A DNA stretch of 64,000 bases, taken from NCBI GenBank assembly GCA_944321955.1, contig CALUNG010000011.1, positions 1 to 64,000 on the forward strand, read 5' to 3'. Shown in pieces: positions 25,677 to 35,070 of the stretch (position 1 is its first letter; each line of letters starts with the position of its first letter). The DNA comes from an uncultured Alistipes sp. GTDB taxonomy: Bacteria > Bacteroidota > Bacteroidia > Bacteroidales > Rikenellaceae. Below the pieces are notes generated by a model. It saw only the letters and a list, made by a program, of their open reading frames with translations, had not been told where the DNA came from and ran no database searches. Made by a program: the position numbers and the translations under genes.

Positions 25677-27233
25677 ATGCCGCGTAGATTCATTGCCGTA
25701 CTCTGCTCCGTCGCCCTGCTGTCCCTCGGATGGCTCGGTTTCAGCGGCCTTACACTGCTCGTTGCATTCGTTCCCCTGCTATGGATAAGCGACTCGTACG
25801 ACGCTTCGTGCCGCTCGTGGTGGAAGGTCTTCGGCTGGGCCCTGCTGACATTCGTGCTGTGGAACGCCGCCACGATCTGGTGGATATGGAACGCCACGTG
25901 GGTCGGCCCATTCGCCGCGACGCTCGCTTCGTCGACACTCAACATGATCGCCTTCATGTTGTTCCACACCGTCTCGAAGAAGGCCCACAAACCGTTGGCA
26001 TACACGCTGCTGGTAGCAGGCTGGATCGCCACGGAGTACTGGTACACCGTGGGCGAGTTCTCGTTCCCGTGGCTCATTCTCGGCAACGGATTCTCCGAAT
26101 CGCCGTGGGCCGTGCAGTGGTACGAGGCGACGGGTGTATTCGGAGGTTCACTCTGGGTGCTCGTGACCAACATCCTCGTCTTCGAGGCGTGGAAACAGCG
26201 CCGCCGCGCCAAGGCCCTGCAGGCCGCAGCGGCAGCCGTGATACCGATAGCCATATCGCTGGTGATATACTTCACATACAAGCCTCAACAGCAGAGCATC
26301 AAGGTCAGCGTCGTACAGCCCAACGTCGACTGTTACGACAAGTTCCACGGCGACACGGAGCGTCAGGTGCACAACCTGCTCGATCTGATAGCGCAGGCCC
26401 CGCACGGCGTCGACTTCATCGCCATGCCCGAAACGGCCCTCACCGAATATCTCTACGAACCGGCCATAACGGCGGCTCCGGTCGTCGACTCGATCGCGGC
26501 GCTGCTACGTCGCAGCAATCCCGATGCCGCAGTGGTGACCGGTGCCAACACATACCGCCGCTATGCCGAAGGCACACAGACCGCGACCGCCCGCCGCGAC
26601 TCGTACGGATACGTCGACCTCTTCAACTCGTCGATCGAGATAACGGCCGACGGCAGCGTCGACATATACCACAAGTCGCGTCTGGTCATCGGCGTCGAGA
26701 AGACCCCGCTGCCCAAACTCTTCGAGTGGCTCGAGTTTCTGGTCATTGACCTCGGCGGCACGGTCGGACAACTGGGCGTGGGCACACGTGCCGAAGCCTT
26801 CGAGAACAACGGCACCAGAGTCGGACCGTCGATCTGCTACGAAGCGCTCTACGGAGACTTCTACGGCGGCTTCGTCCGCAACGGGGCCCAGGCCATGCTC
26901 GTGGTCTCGAACGACGGATGGTGGGGCGATACGCCCGGCTACAAGCGGCTCTTCGCCTTCTGCCGCCTGAGAGCCATTGAACACCGGCGCGCCATAGCCC
27001 GCAGCGCCAATACCGGCATCTCGGGTTTCATCTCCGAACGCGGCGACGACGGCGAACGTCTCGGTTGGGACAAACGCGGCGTACTGACCGCCGACGTGAC
27101 CCTCAACAACCGACAAACGATCTACACACGATACGGCGACTATCCGGGCCGCATCTCGCAATATCTGATGCTGCTGTGCGTACTCTACTACATCGCCTAC
27201 CGCGTGAAGAAGAAAAACCATCTCGTACAATAA
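25677..27233 (+). CDS. lnt: Apolipoprotein N-acyltransferase
   Basis: 518 residues from MPRRFIAVLC. About seven TM helices (residues 5-35, 50-72, 85-100, 108-124, 150-170, 186-201 and a C-terminal one) surround a carbon-nitrogen hydrolase domain. The catalytic triad is visible: Glu252 (MPETALTEY), Lys333 (IYHKSRLV) and Cys387 (PSICYEALYGD). Lnt adds the third acyl chain to lipoproteins at the inner membrane; the window has several lipoproteins that would use it. folC follows 13 nt later. The 77 codons open upstream are rejected because the promoter lies within them. Confidence 0.93.
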   Translation: MPRRFIAVLCSVALLSLGWLGFSGLTLLVAFVPLLWISDSYDASCRSWWKVFGWALLTFVLWNAATIWWIWNATWVGPFAATLASSTLNMIAFMLFHTVSKKAHKPLAYTLLVAGWIATEYWYTVGEFSFPWLILGNGFSESPWAVQWYEATGVFGGSLWVLVTNILVFEAWKQRRRAKALQAAAAAVIPIAISLVIYFTYKPQQQSIKVSVVQPNVDCYDKFHGDTERQVHNLLDLIAQAPHGVDFIAMPETALTEYLYEPAITAAPVVDSIAALLRRSNPDAAVVTGANTYRRYAEGTQTATARRDSYGYVDLFNSSIEITADGSVDIYHKSRLVIGVEKTPLPKLFEWLEFLVIDLGGTVGQLGVGTRAEAFENNGTRVGPSICYEALYGDFYGGFVRNGAQAMLVVSNDGWWGDTPGYKRLFAFCRLRAIEHRRAIARSANTGISGFISERGDDGERLGWDKRGVLTADVTLNNRQTIYTRYGDYPGRISQYLMLLCVLYYIAYRVKKKNHLVQ

Positions 27234-27246
27234 ACCGCACACATAT

Positions 27247-28536
27247 ATGAATTATTCCCAGACTCTCGATTTTCTGTTCACGGCCATGCCACCGTTCCAG
27301 CAGCAGGGCGCAAGCGCCTACAAGCCGGGACTCGAACGCATAACCGAGTTCTGCCGCATGCTCGGCAACCCTCAGCGCAACTTCTACACCATACACGTTG
27401 CGGGTACAAACGGCAAGGGGTCGGTGTCGCACATGCTCGCCTCGATACTGCAGCAGGCCGGCTACCGTACAGGACTCTACACCTCGCCCCACCTGCGCGA
27501 CTTCCGCGAGCGCATACGCGTCGACGGCGAGATGATCTCCAAACAGAAGATCGTGAACTTCGTGGACAAATACCACAATGCCATGCTCGAGGCCGGACTG
27601 TCGTTCTTCGAGATGACCACGGCTCTGGCATTCGACTACTTCGCGCAGAGCGACGTCGAGGTGGCCGTCATAGAGACGGGGCTGGGAGGAAGGCTCGACG
27701 CCACGAACATCATCACGCCGCTCGTAAGCGTCATAACCAACATCGGACTCGAACATACGGCTCTGCTGGGCGACACCCTGCAGAAGATCGCCGCCGAGAA
27801 GGCCGGAATCATCAAGAAGAGCATACCGGTAGTTATCGGCGAGGGCGACGAGGCATACAACAACGTCTTCGAAGCCCGCGCCGCGGAGCTCAAGTCGAAG
27901 GTGATATATGCCGAGAAGGTCTTCGGCGTGGAGGCACAGCGTCCCGAAGGCGACGGACAGTACTTCGAGGTGGTGCGTCACCGCGACGACCATCACTTCT
28001 GCCTGACGCTCGGGCTGGCCGGATCGTACCAGCGCCGCAACATCGTCACGGCCTGCGCCGTGGCCGACTTCCTGCACGAGGAGACTCCGCTCACGATCAG
28101 CCGCCGCGCCTTTATCGACGGCGTACGCAACGTGGCCGAACTGACATCGCTGCGCGGACGCTGGCAGACCATAGGCACCGATCCCCTGATCATCTGCGAC
28201 ACGGGACACAACGCCCACGGGCTCAGGTACGTGACAGAGCAACTCAAGGGCATGAAGTACGGCCGGCTCTACTGCGTGCTGGGATTCGTCAAGGACAAGA
28301 ACCTCGACGAGATACTGCCGCTCTTTCCACGCGATGCGTACTACATATTCACGCAGGCGGGCGTCGAGCGCGCCGTACCGGCAGCAGACCTTGCGGCCAG
28401 GGCCGCGACATTCGGGCTGCAGGGCGAGACCGTAGACAATGTGGCCAAAGCGCTCGAAAGGGCCAGGGAGCTTGCCACGCCCGAGGACATGATCTTCGTT
28501 GGCGGCAGCACCTTCGTGGTTGCCGAGATCATCTGA
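27247..28536 (+). CDS. folC: Folylpolyglutamate synthase / dihydrofolate synthase
   Basis: 429 residues. ATP-binding P-loop HVAGTNGKGSVSHMLAS, then TSPHLRDFRERIRVDGEMI, VIETGLGGRLDATNII, the LGLEHTALLGDT-type segment (IGLEHTALLGD) and the C-terminal Mur-ligase-like domain with DTGHNAHGLRY. It adds glutamate to dihydropteroate and folates. Co-transcribed with lnt; a strong terminator follows. Confidence 0.95.
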   Translation: MNYSQTLDFLFTAMPPFQQQGASAYKPGLERITEFCRMLGNPQRNFYTIHVAGTNGKGSVSHMLASILQQAGYRTGLYTSPHLRDFRERIRVDGEMISKQKIVNFVDKYHNAMLEAGLSFFEMTTALAFDYFAQSDVEVAVIETGLGGRLDATNIITPLVSVITNIGLEHTALLGDTLQKIAAEKAGIIKKSIPVVIGEGDEAYNNVFEARAAELKSKVIYAEKVFGVEAQRPEGDGQYFEVVRHRDDHHFCLTLGLAGSYQRRNIVTACAVADFLHEETPLTISRRAFIDGVRNVAELTSLRGRWQTIGTDPLIICDTGHNAHGLRYVTEQLKGMKYGRLYCVLGFVKDKNLDEILPLFPRDAYYIFTQAGVERAVPAADLAARAATFGLQGETVDNVAKALERARELATPEDMIFVGGSTFVVAEII

Positions 28537-28616
28537 CATAAAGGATAGCGGCAATACAGCAGGAAGGGGCGCAATAACTGAACCCCCGAAGGAGGCCGAA
28601 AAAACCGCAGCACAAA

Positions 28617-28655
28617 CAAAAAGGCGGGAGTGCAGTAGAGCACTCCCGCCTTTTT
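28617..28655. terminator. Bidirectional terminator between folC and the deaminase gene
   Basis: 11-bp perfect stem GGCGGGAGTGC / GCACTCCCGCC (28623-28633 with 28640-28650), flanked by A and T runs on the two sides. Confidence 0.88.
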
Positions 28656-28671
28656 CCGGTTTTGCGGCACG

Positions 28672-29136
28672 TCAGTAAGGCACCTTGTCCTCCTTGTCGC
28701 GCCACTCCTCGAAGACCTTGATCGCCTCGTCGTGAAGCAGCTGCTCCGACGGCAGATGTCGCTCTTCGGGCTTGAGGGCCAGCTCGTCGTAGATGAACGA
28801 ATCATCGAAGTCGATGGCCTTGGCATCGGCCTTGGTGTTGCCGTAGTAGATCTTGTCGAGATGCGCCCAGTAGATGGCCCCGAGGCACATCGGGCAGGGC
28901 TCGCACGAAGTGTAGATCTCGCAGCCGCTCAGGTCGAATGTCCCAAGACGCGCCGCTGCGGCACGTATGGCGCTAACTTCGGCATGGGCCGTCGGGTCGC
29001 AGTTGCACGTTACCCGGTTCACGCCCGTAGCGACGATCTCGTCGCCGCGAACGATCACGGCTCCGAACGGACCGCCGCCGTTCCTGATGTTTTCGGCGGA
29101 AAGTTCTATCGCTTTCCGCATGTACTCCTTTTTCAT
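28672..29136 (-). CDS. Cytidine-deaminase-superfamily enzyme, probably guanine deaminase
   Basis: 154 residues from MKKEYMRKAIELS. Zinc site: TAHAEVSAIRAAA (His-Ala-Glu) and SCEPCPMCLGAIYWAH. Two features favour GuaD over the tRNA deaminase TadA: the N-terminal GGGPFGAVIV segment and the C-terminal IDFDDSFIYDELALKPEER stretch, which is characteristic of B. subtilis-type guanine deaminase. It would convert guanine to xanthine in purine salvage. An upstream in-frame Met at 29193 gives an unlikely extension. Confidence 0.82.
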   Translation of the reverse strand: MKKEYMRKAIELSAENIRNGGGPFGAVIVRGDEIVATGVNRVTCNCDPTAHAEVSAIRAAAARLGTFDLSGCEIYTSCEPCPMCLGAIYWAHLDKIYYGNTKADAKAIDFDDSFIYDELALKPEERHLPSEQLLHDEAIKVFEEWRDKEDKVPY

Positions 29137-29325
29137 CGTAACTTTAGGTTCATTTTGTGGATTGCGGCTGCTCCCGGCGGAGCGCGGCCGCAATCGCAGT
29201 TGTTGGATTGTCGTATGTCCGAATATCCGGCGACGATCCCCCTGCGGAAAGCCGAAACCCGTTCGGGCCCGGCGCCTCCCGCCGTCGGGGTGCGGGCCCG
29301 CAAACAGCCCGCCGCCTCCGGATCG

Positions 29326-30354
29326 CTACTCTATTCCGCGGATGTGTTTCTCCCAGGCCCAGGCCGAGGCCAGCGTCTGGTCGAGCGTACGCTCGGCATG
29401 CCACCCCAGCTCCTTGTTGGCAAGCGACGTATCGGCCCAGATGGCTACCACGTCGCCCGCACGGCGCGGAGCTACCTTGTAGTTGAGCTTGAGGTTGTTG
29501 ACACGCTCGAAGGTCTTCACCAGTTCGAATACCGACACGCCCTTGCCCGTGCCGATGTTGAAGATCTCGTAGTTCTTGCGGCACTTGCCCCCGACCATGC
29601 GCGTGATCGCCACGACGTGGGCCCTGGCCAGGTCGACGATGTCGATATAGTCGCGTATGCACGAACCGTCGGGCGTCGGATAGTCGTCGCCGAAGATGCT
29701 CAGGCATTCGCGTATGCCGGCGGCCGTCTGCGTGATGTAGGGCACGAGGTTCTGCGGCACGCCGCGCGGAAGCTCGCCTATGAGTGCCGACGGGTGCGCT
29801 CCGATGGGATTGAAGTAGCGGAGGGCTATGCCGCGCAGCCCGTCGTAGGCCGCTACCGAATCGCGCAGAATGTCCTCGCATATCTGCTTGGTGTTGCCGT
29901 AGGGCGATGTCGCCGGCTTGCGGGGCGTCTGCTCCGTAACCGGAAGCGTGTCGGCTTCGCCGTAGACCGTCGCCGACGACGAGAAGACGATGTTGTGACG
30001 GCCAAACTCGTGCATAAGGCTCACGACATTGATGAACGAGGTGAGGTTGTTGCCGTAATATTTCAGAGGATCGGCCACGGACTCCCCGACGGCCTTGCTC
30101 GCCGCAAAATGGATCACCGAATCGAACTCGTACTGCTCGAATACGCGGCGGAACGCCGACTTGTCGCAGCAGTCAACCTCGACGACCGGAACGTCGACTC
30201 CCGTAATGCGACGTACGCCCTCGACGGCACCCATGTCGCTGTTGGAGAAGTTGTCGGCGATGACCACGTCGTAACCGGCATTGATCAATTCAACGGCCGT
30301 GTGCGAACCGATGTAGCCCGCACCGCCCGAAACAAGAACACACTCTTTCTTCAT
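29326..30354 (-). CDS. galE: UDP-glucose 4-epimerase
   Basis: 342 residues from MKKECVLVSGGAGYIGSHTA. Extended SDR with Rossmann glycine motif SGGAGYIGSH, catalytic region VFSSSATVYGEAD and the YxxxK pair in SPYGNTKQICEDIL, then LRYFNPIGAHPS and PDGSCIRDYIDIVDLARAH. It interconverts UDP-glucose and UDP-galactose, and in some members the N-acetyl forms. The frame is open 20 codons upstream into the promoter, so the inner ATG is used. A consensus promoter precedes it. Confidence 0.94.
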   Translation of the reverse strand: MKKECVLVSGGAGYIGSHTAVELINAGYDVVIADNFSNSDMGAVEGVRRITGVDVPVVEVDCCDKSAFRRVFEQYEFDSVIHFAASKAVGESVADPLKYYGNNLTSFINVVSLMHEFGRHNIVFSSSATVYGEADTLPVTEQTPRKPATSPYGNTKQICEDILRDSVAAYDGLRGIALRYFNPIGAHPSALIGELPRGVPQNLVPYITQTAAGIRECLSIFGDDYPTPDGSCIRDYIDIVDLARAHVVAITRMVGGKCRKNYEIFNIGTGKGVSVFELVKTFERVNNLKLNYKVAPRRAGDVVAIWADTSLANKELGWHAERTLDQTLASAWAWEKHIRGIE

Positions 30355-30382
30355 AATAAAATATGCGGTTTTAATATCCATA

Positions 30383-30415
30383 CAAAGATAGCAGATTGGC
30401 GAAACAAATTGCAAA
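30383..30415 (-). promoter_or_regulatory. galE promoter
   Basis: On the minus strand: TTTG (30415-30412), 21-base spacer, TATCTTTG (30390-30383). The leader is about 20 nt. Confidence 0.72.
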
Positions 30416-30461
30416 CGGAACGGAAAATTTTTCGCGTTTTATTGATTTTCGATAAAAAATA

Positions 30462-30493
30462 TTCGTTTTTTAGAAAAAACTTGTATATATTTG
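30462..30493 (+). promoter_or_regulatory. Promoter of the ABC exporter pair
   Basis: TTCG (30462-30465, one mismatch), 20-base spacer, TATATTTG (30486-30493). Start codon at 30529. Confidence 0.65.
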
Positions 30494-30528
30494 CATGCAA
30501 ATAAACCCTGTAAACAACATATCTGACC

Positions 30529-31452
30529 ATGGATTTACTCACTGTCGAGCATGTGTCCAAACACTTCGCCCAACACACGGCACTCGACGACGTATCGCTC
30601 TCCATTCCACAAGGCTCGATCTACGGCCTGCTGGGACCCAACGGAGCCGGCAAGACAACTCTCATTCGAATAATCAACCGCATCACGGCCCCCGACAGCG
30701 GCCGCGTCATCTTCGACGGCCATGAAATAGCCCCCGCCGACATCTTCAACATCGGCTACCTGCCCGAGGAGCGCGGACTCTACAAGAAGATGAAGGTCGG
30801 CGAGCAGGCACTTTTCTTCGCACGGCTGAAGGGCCTTTCGCGCCGCGAGGCCACCGTACGGCTCAAGGAGTGGTTCGTACGCTTCGGCATTCAGGAGTGG
30901 TGGAACAAGAAGGTCGAGGAGCTCTCGAAGGGCATGGCCCAGAAGGTGCAGTTCATCGTCACGGTACTGCACGAACCGCGTCTGCTGATCTTCGACGAGC
31001 CCTTCTCGGGATTCGACCCCATAAACGCCAACCTGCTCAAGGAGGAGATCATGGCCCTGCGCGACAAGGGCGCCACGGTCATCTTCTCGACCCACAACAT
31101 GTCCAGCGTCGAGGAGATATGCGACAACATAACCCTCATCAACAAGTCGCACAACATTCTCTCGGGACCCGTCGACGAGATCCGCCGCCGTCACGGCGAC
31201 AACCTCTTCCGTATCGAGTACCTCGGTGACGAGGAGGCACTGCGCCGCAGGCTCGAAGGTCAGTGCGAGGTGCTGGCCGACACCGGCGAGGAGCCCGGAC
31301 GCTACCGCACGCTCAAGATACACATAGCCGACAACGACGTACGCAGCGTCATCGCCGCCGTGAACGATACGGTCGAACTGCGTTCATTCACGGAGATCAT
31401 ACCGGGCATGAACGACATATTCATACGCGCCGTCAACGGCTCGCTCAAATAA
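30529..31452 (+). CDS. ABC transporter ATP-binding protein (NatA-like)
   Basis: 307 residues. Walker A GLLGPNGAGKTTLIRI, signature-like EELSKGMAQKVQFIV, Walker B PRLLIFDEPFSGFDPINAN and the switch His in IFSTHNMSSVEE are intact. The C-terminal ~80 residues are the extra domain of the drug/Na+ export class (NatA type). The permease follows 24 nt later. Substrate unknown. Confidence 0.9.
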   Translation: MDLLTVEHVSKHFAQHTALDDVSLSIPQGSIYGLLGPNGAGKTTLIRIINRITAPDSGRVIFDGHEIAPADIFNIGYLPEERGLYKKMKVGEQALFFARLKGLSRREATVRLKEWFVRFGIQEWWNKKVEELSKGMAQKVQFIVTVLHEPRLLIFDEPFSGFDPINANLLKEEIMALRDKGATVIFSTHNMSSVEEICDNITLINKSHNILSGPVDEIRRRHGDNLFRIEYLGDEEALRRRLEGQCEVLADTGEEPGRYRTLKIHIADNDVRSVIAAVNDTVELRSFTEIIPGMNDIFIRAVNGSLK

Positions 31453-31476
31453 CACGAACCCTCAAACCACTGGAAA

Positions 31477-32790
31477 ATGTCACAGATAGGAATCATAATA
31501 GAACGCGAATTCAACGAACGCGTACGCAAAAAGTCGTTCATCATCACAACGCTGCTCATGCCGCTGCTGGTGGTGGCGCTGATGGTGGCGCCGTCGCTGG
31601 TGATGATCTTCGCCACGGGCGACACCCGCCATGTGGCCGTCATCGACCACAGCGGAGTGATAGCCCCCTCGCTCGAAAGCGGTTCGGAGGTGGTATTCGA
31701 ACCTACCGACCTCTCGGTCGACGACGCCCGCAAGAACCTCACCGACATATTCGGCGTGCTGGAGATCGGCCCCGACATCCTGTCGAACCCCAACGACGTG
31801 AAACTCTACACCAACACCTCGTCGTCGATGCTCGTCGAAGACAACATCAGATCGCAGATAGCCGACATAATCGAACGCGAAAAACTGAAGAAGTACGACA
31901 TACACAACCTGCCCGAGATACTCAAGGAGGTCGAGACCACGGTCAGCATCCAGACATTCCGCAACGACGGCGAAGGCGACAGCGAGGCACAGTCGTCGGT
32001 CATCTCCACCGGCATAGGTTTCGTGCTGGGCATGGTCCTCTACATGTTCCTGATAATCTACGGTGGAATGGTCATGCAGAGCGTCATCGAAGAGAAGAAC
32101 TCGCGCGTGCTCGAGGTGATGGTCTCGTCGGTCAAGCCCTTCGACATGATGATGGGCAAGATCCTCGGCGTGGCGGCCGTAGCGGCCGTGCAGGTACTCA
32201 TCTGGGGCGTGCTCATCTGCGGCGTAAGTGCACTGGCAATGCCGGCGCTCATACCCTCCGACATCATGCAGAACGTCGAGGCCATGCAGCAGGGTACGCT
32301 CAACATGGCCCAGACCGACATGGACATGGACATGCTCCGCGCAATCGGCACCGCCACCGACTTCGGATATCTGGCGACGATATTCGTATGGCTGCTGCTC
32401 TTCATTATCGGCGGATACCTGCTCTACTCGGCCCTCTTCGCCGCAATAGGCTCGAGCGTCGACTCGGTACAGGACGCGCAGCAGCTGCAGACTCCCGTCA
32501 TGATGCCCATCATCTTCTCGATAATCATCATGATGACCATACTCAACGACCCCAACTCAACGCTGGCCGTATGGTGTTCGTACATACCCTTCACCTCGCC
32601 CGTGGTGATGATGGCCCGCATACCGAGCGGCGTGCCCGTATGGCAGATCGTCGTCTCGCTCGCGATCCTCTACGCCACATTCGTCGCGGCCGTGTGGTTC
32701 GCCGCAAAGATCTACCGCGTGGGCATCTTCATGTACGGCAAGAAGCCCTCGTTCAAGGAGCTGTGGAAGTGGGTGCGCTACAAGTACTGA
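31477..32790 (+). CDS. ABC transporter permease (NatB-like, ABC-2)
   Basis: 437 residues. TM1 (about 22-46), a large extracytoplasmic domain (about 47-180), then five or more helices (FVLGMVLYMFLIIYGGMVMQ, AVAAVQVLIWGVLICGVSAL, FVWLLLFIIGGYLLYSALFA, MPIIFSIIIMMTIL, VVSLAILYATFVAAVWFAAK). The EEKNSRVLEVMVSSVKPFDMMMGKILG motif region (given here in part) is that of NatB/ABC-2 exporters. Pairs with the preceding ATPase. Confidence 0.9.
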   Translation: MSQIGIIIEREFNERVRKKSFIITTLLMPLLVVALMVAPSLVMIFATGDTRHVAVIDHSGVIAPSLESGSEVVFEPTDLSVDDARKNLTDIFGVLEIGPDILSNPNDVKLYTNTSSSMLVEDNIRSQIADIIEREKLKKYDIHNLPEILKEVETTVSIQTFRNDGEGDSEAQSSVISTGIGFVLGMVLYMFLIIYGGMVMQSVIEEKNSRVLEVMVSSVKPFDMMMGKILGVAAVAAVQVLIWGVLICGVSALAMPALIPSDIMQNVEAMQQGTLNMAQTDMDMDMLRAIGTATDFGYLATIFVWLLLFIIGGYLLYSALFAAIGSSVDSVQDAQQLQTPVMMPIIFSIIIMMTILNDPNSTLAVWCSYIPFTSPVVMMARIPSGVPVWQIVVSLAILYATFVAAVWFAAKIYRVGIFMYGKKPSFKELWKWVRYKY

Positions 32791-32810
32791 TACCGCCCGC
32801 ACCGCACACG

Positions 32811-32848
32811 AAAAAAGGCGGCCCGAATCATCGGGTCGCCTTCATTTT
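32811..32848. terminator. Bidirectional terminator between the ABC permease and ROK genes
   Basis: 12-base arms AAGGCGGCCCGA / TCGGGTCGCCTT (32815-32826 with 32831-32842, one G-T pair). A-run on the left and T-run on the right serve both strands. Confidence 0.82.
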
Positions 32849-32866
32849 TGACCTTGGTGCAGGCCG

Positions 32867-33874
32867 TCAGGCCTTCTGCGTCTGCCAGATGAGGGCAGCC
32901 GAACCGAGGATGGCCGCATTCTTGCCCTCGATGCCGCTGGGCAGGATCTTCACCTTGTTCTTGAAGACGGCAAGCATGTTCTCCTCCATGTACCACTTGG
33001 TGGGCTCGAAGAGGAACTTGCCGGCCTTGGCCAGACCTCCGAAGAGGAACACGGCCTCGGGCGACGTGATCACCACGGCGTCGGCAAGGGCACGTCCGAG
33101 CATCTCGCCCGTGAAACGGAAGGCCTCCAGAGCTATGGGGTCGCCCTTGGCCGCCGCTGCCGATACCATCGAGGCATCGAAGTCGTTGTACGATATGTCG
33201 CGCATCTCGCTGGGCTCGGTCATCTTGGACATAAGCTCGAATACGGTACGCTTGATACCCGTGGCCGAGACATAGGTCTCGAGGCAACCGGTACGCCCGC
33301 ATCCGCACTTGCGGCCGTTGTGCTTCTCGACGGTCGTGTGGCCGAACTCGCCCGCAAAGCCGTCATGGCCGTAGATCATCTCGCCGTTGGCGACGAAACC
33401 CGATCCCAGACCCGTACCGAGCGTTATCATGATGAAATCCTTCATGCCCTTGGCGTTGCCGTAGACCATCTCGCCGATGGTGGCGGCGTTGGCGTCGTTG
33501 GTCAGAAGGATAGGAATCGACGGAAAGTATTTGCCCATGTCGGCCGTAAGGTTGAACAGACGGCGACTCTCGTCCTTGTTGGGCTCGTCGGGCTTGAACT
33601 TCCAGAGATTGGCCGGCTGCTCGATGGTGCCCTTGTGGAAGTTGCCGTTGGGGGCGCCGATGCCTATGCCCAGCAGGTTGAACTCGAACGAGAGCGAGTC
33701 CATCAGCCGGCGCATCGATTCGCACAGCTCGACCACGAAGGCCGGATAATCGTCGAAGTAAAGGAACTTTTTGGTGGGAACTACCGATTCGGCATAGATA
33801 TCTCCCGCTTCATCCACGAGGCCGAATGCGGTGTTGGTGCCGCCTATGTCGACACCGAAAACAAGTTTTTTCAT
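32867..33874 (-). CDS. ROK family sugar kinase (glucokinase-like)
   Basis: 335 residues. ATP site FGVDIGGTNTAFGLVDEAG, active region NDANAATIGEMVYG, FIMITLGTGLGSGFV, and the ROK zinc motif CGCGRTGCLETYVS. It probably phosphorylates glucose or N-acetylated hexoses. No adjacent sugar operon; monocistronic with its own promoter. A repressor role is unlikely since there is no N-terminal DNA-binding domain. Confidence 0.9.
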   Translation of the reverse strand: MKKLVFGVDIGGTNTAFGLVDEAGDIYAESVVPTKKFLYFDDYPAFVVELCESMRRLMDSLSFEFNLLGIGIGAPNGNFHKGTIEQPANLWKFKPDEPNKDESRRLFNLTADMGKYFPSIPILLTNDANAATIGEMVYGNAKGMKDFIMITLGTGLGSGFVANGEMIYGHDGFAGEFGHTTVEKHNGRKCGCGRTGCLETYVSATGIKRTVFELMSKMTEPSEMRDISYNDFDASMVSAAAAKGDPIALEAFRFTGEMLGRALADAVVITSPEAVFLFGGLAKAGKFLFEPTKWYMEENMLAVFKNKVKILPSGIEGKNAAILGSAALIWQTQKA

Positions 33875-34021
33875 AGTGTTGGTTTAAGTAACGTTTTCAT
33901 GCCTGTCATACGTTGCGGAGGCCTCTCCGCAACACGGCGGGTCCACACCGCACGTCATCCCCGCACCGGCCCGCAGGCCGCACGCCGAAACCACGCGACG
34001 CAGTTGCACCCGTCTTTGAGC

Positions 34022-34053
34022 CAAAGTTACCGTTTATTTTTAATATCTGCAAA
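34022..34053 (-). promoter_or_regulatory. Promoter of the ROK gene
   Basis: On the minus strand: TTTG (34053-34050), 20-base spacer, TAACTTTG (34029-34022). It lies back-to-back with the promoter of the polyprenyl synthase operon, with the -33 region shared. Confidence 0.75.
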
Positions 34054-34061
34054 ATTTATAC

Positions 34062-34069
34062 TAAATTTG
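34062..34069 (+). promoter_or_regulatory. -7 box for the 34-48 kb operon
   Basis: TAAATTTG 23 nt before the start at 34093. The -33 is weak (T-rich at 34037-34040, 21 bases away). Confidence 0.55.
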
Positions 34070-34092
34070 GGCCTATAAACAAGGTTTTGAAA

Positions 34093-35070
34093 ATGAAATA
34101 CTCAAGCACCAGACTACTGGAGATATTCGAGAACCATCTGGCCCAAATAGAGATGCCGTCCGAGCCCGAACTGCTCTACAGTCCCATCGTCTATTCGATG
34201 TCGAACGGAGGGAAGCGGCTGCGCCCGACGCTGCTGCTGGCCGCATGCAATGTCTTCAGGGACGACATAACCCCCGCCCTGCCCGCCGCCGCAGCCATCG
34301 AGGTGTTCCACAACTTCACGCTGCTGCACGACGACATCATGGACAATGCCGCCGTGCGTCGCGGCCGTCCGTCGGTCTGCGCAAAGTGGGGGAACAACGT
34401 GGCCCTGCTCTCGGGCGACGCCATGATGATAGCGGCATACGCCCAGCTCCAGAAGAGCCCCCGCGAACTGCTGCCCCAGATCCTCGAAATATTCAACGGC
34501 ATGGCCCTCCACGTCTGCGAAGGACAGCAGTACGACATGGATTTCGAGAGCCGCACGAAGATATCGGTCGTGGACTACATGCACATGATCGAACTCAAGA
34601 CCTCGGCCCTGCTGGTCGGCGCAGCCTCGATCGGCGCAGTGATAGGCGGTGCGTCGGAGGAGGACTGCCGCAAGATCGAACGCTTCGCCATGGAGCTGGG
34701 ACTGGCCTTCCAGCTGCAGGACGACATGCTCGACAGCTACGGCGACGAAGCCCTGCTCGGCAAGAAGATCGGCGGCGACATCATCGAGGGCAAAAAGACA
34801 TACCTCATGATCCAGGCCATGAGCCACGCCGACGAACCCACGCGCGACATCCTGCGCTACACCTACAAGGACGCCTCGCTCTCGCCCGAAGAGAAGATCG
34901 CACGCGTCAAGGCCGTCTACGACCGCCTCGAGATCCCGCGCATAACCGAACAGCAGATTTCGGTGCGCATCGAACGCGCCATATCGATACTCGACACGTT
35001 GAACGTCCCCGCCGAGAATACCGCCAACATGCGCGCCTTCGCGCTGGGGCTCATAGGACGTACCAGATAA
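34093..35070 (+). CDS. Polyprenyl diphosphate synthase
   Basis: 325 residues from MKYSSTRLLEIFENH. First Asp-rich motif LLHDDIMDNAAVRRGRPS, second QLQDDMLDSYGD, plus GGKRLRPTLLLAAC. Trans-type prenyl synthase, condensing IPP into a C20-C50 chain. Because mqnB and mqnD lie in the same run of genes, I infer that it supplies the menaquinone side chain, but octaprenyl or geranylgeranyl products are equally possible from sequence. The stop shares one base with the U32 start (TAATG). The frame is open to 33913 but crosses the promoter. Confidence 0.92.
   Translation: MKYSSTRLLEIFENHLAQIEMPSEPELLYSPIVYSMSNGGKRLRPTLLLAACNVFRDDITPALPAAAAIEVFHNFTLLHDDIMDNAAVRRGRPSVCAKWGNNVALLSGDAMMIAAYAQLQKSPRELLPQILEIFNGMALHVCEGQQYDMDFESRTKISVVDYMHMIELKTSALLVGAASIGAVIGGASEEDCRKIERFAMELGLAFQLQDDMLDSYGDEALLGKKIGGDIIEGKKTYLMIQAMSHADEPTRDILRYTYKDASLSPEEKIARVKAVYDRLEIPRITEQQISVRIERAISILDTLNVPAENTANMRAFALGLIGRTR

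Noticed and set aside
34245-35069. Extension of the U32 peptidase frame upstream of 35070
   Set aside because: It is a shadow of the prenyl synthase, which has both Asp-rich motifs in another frame.
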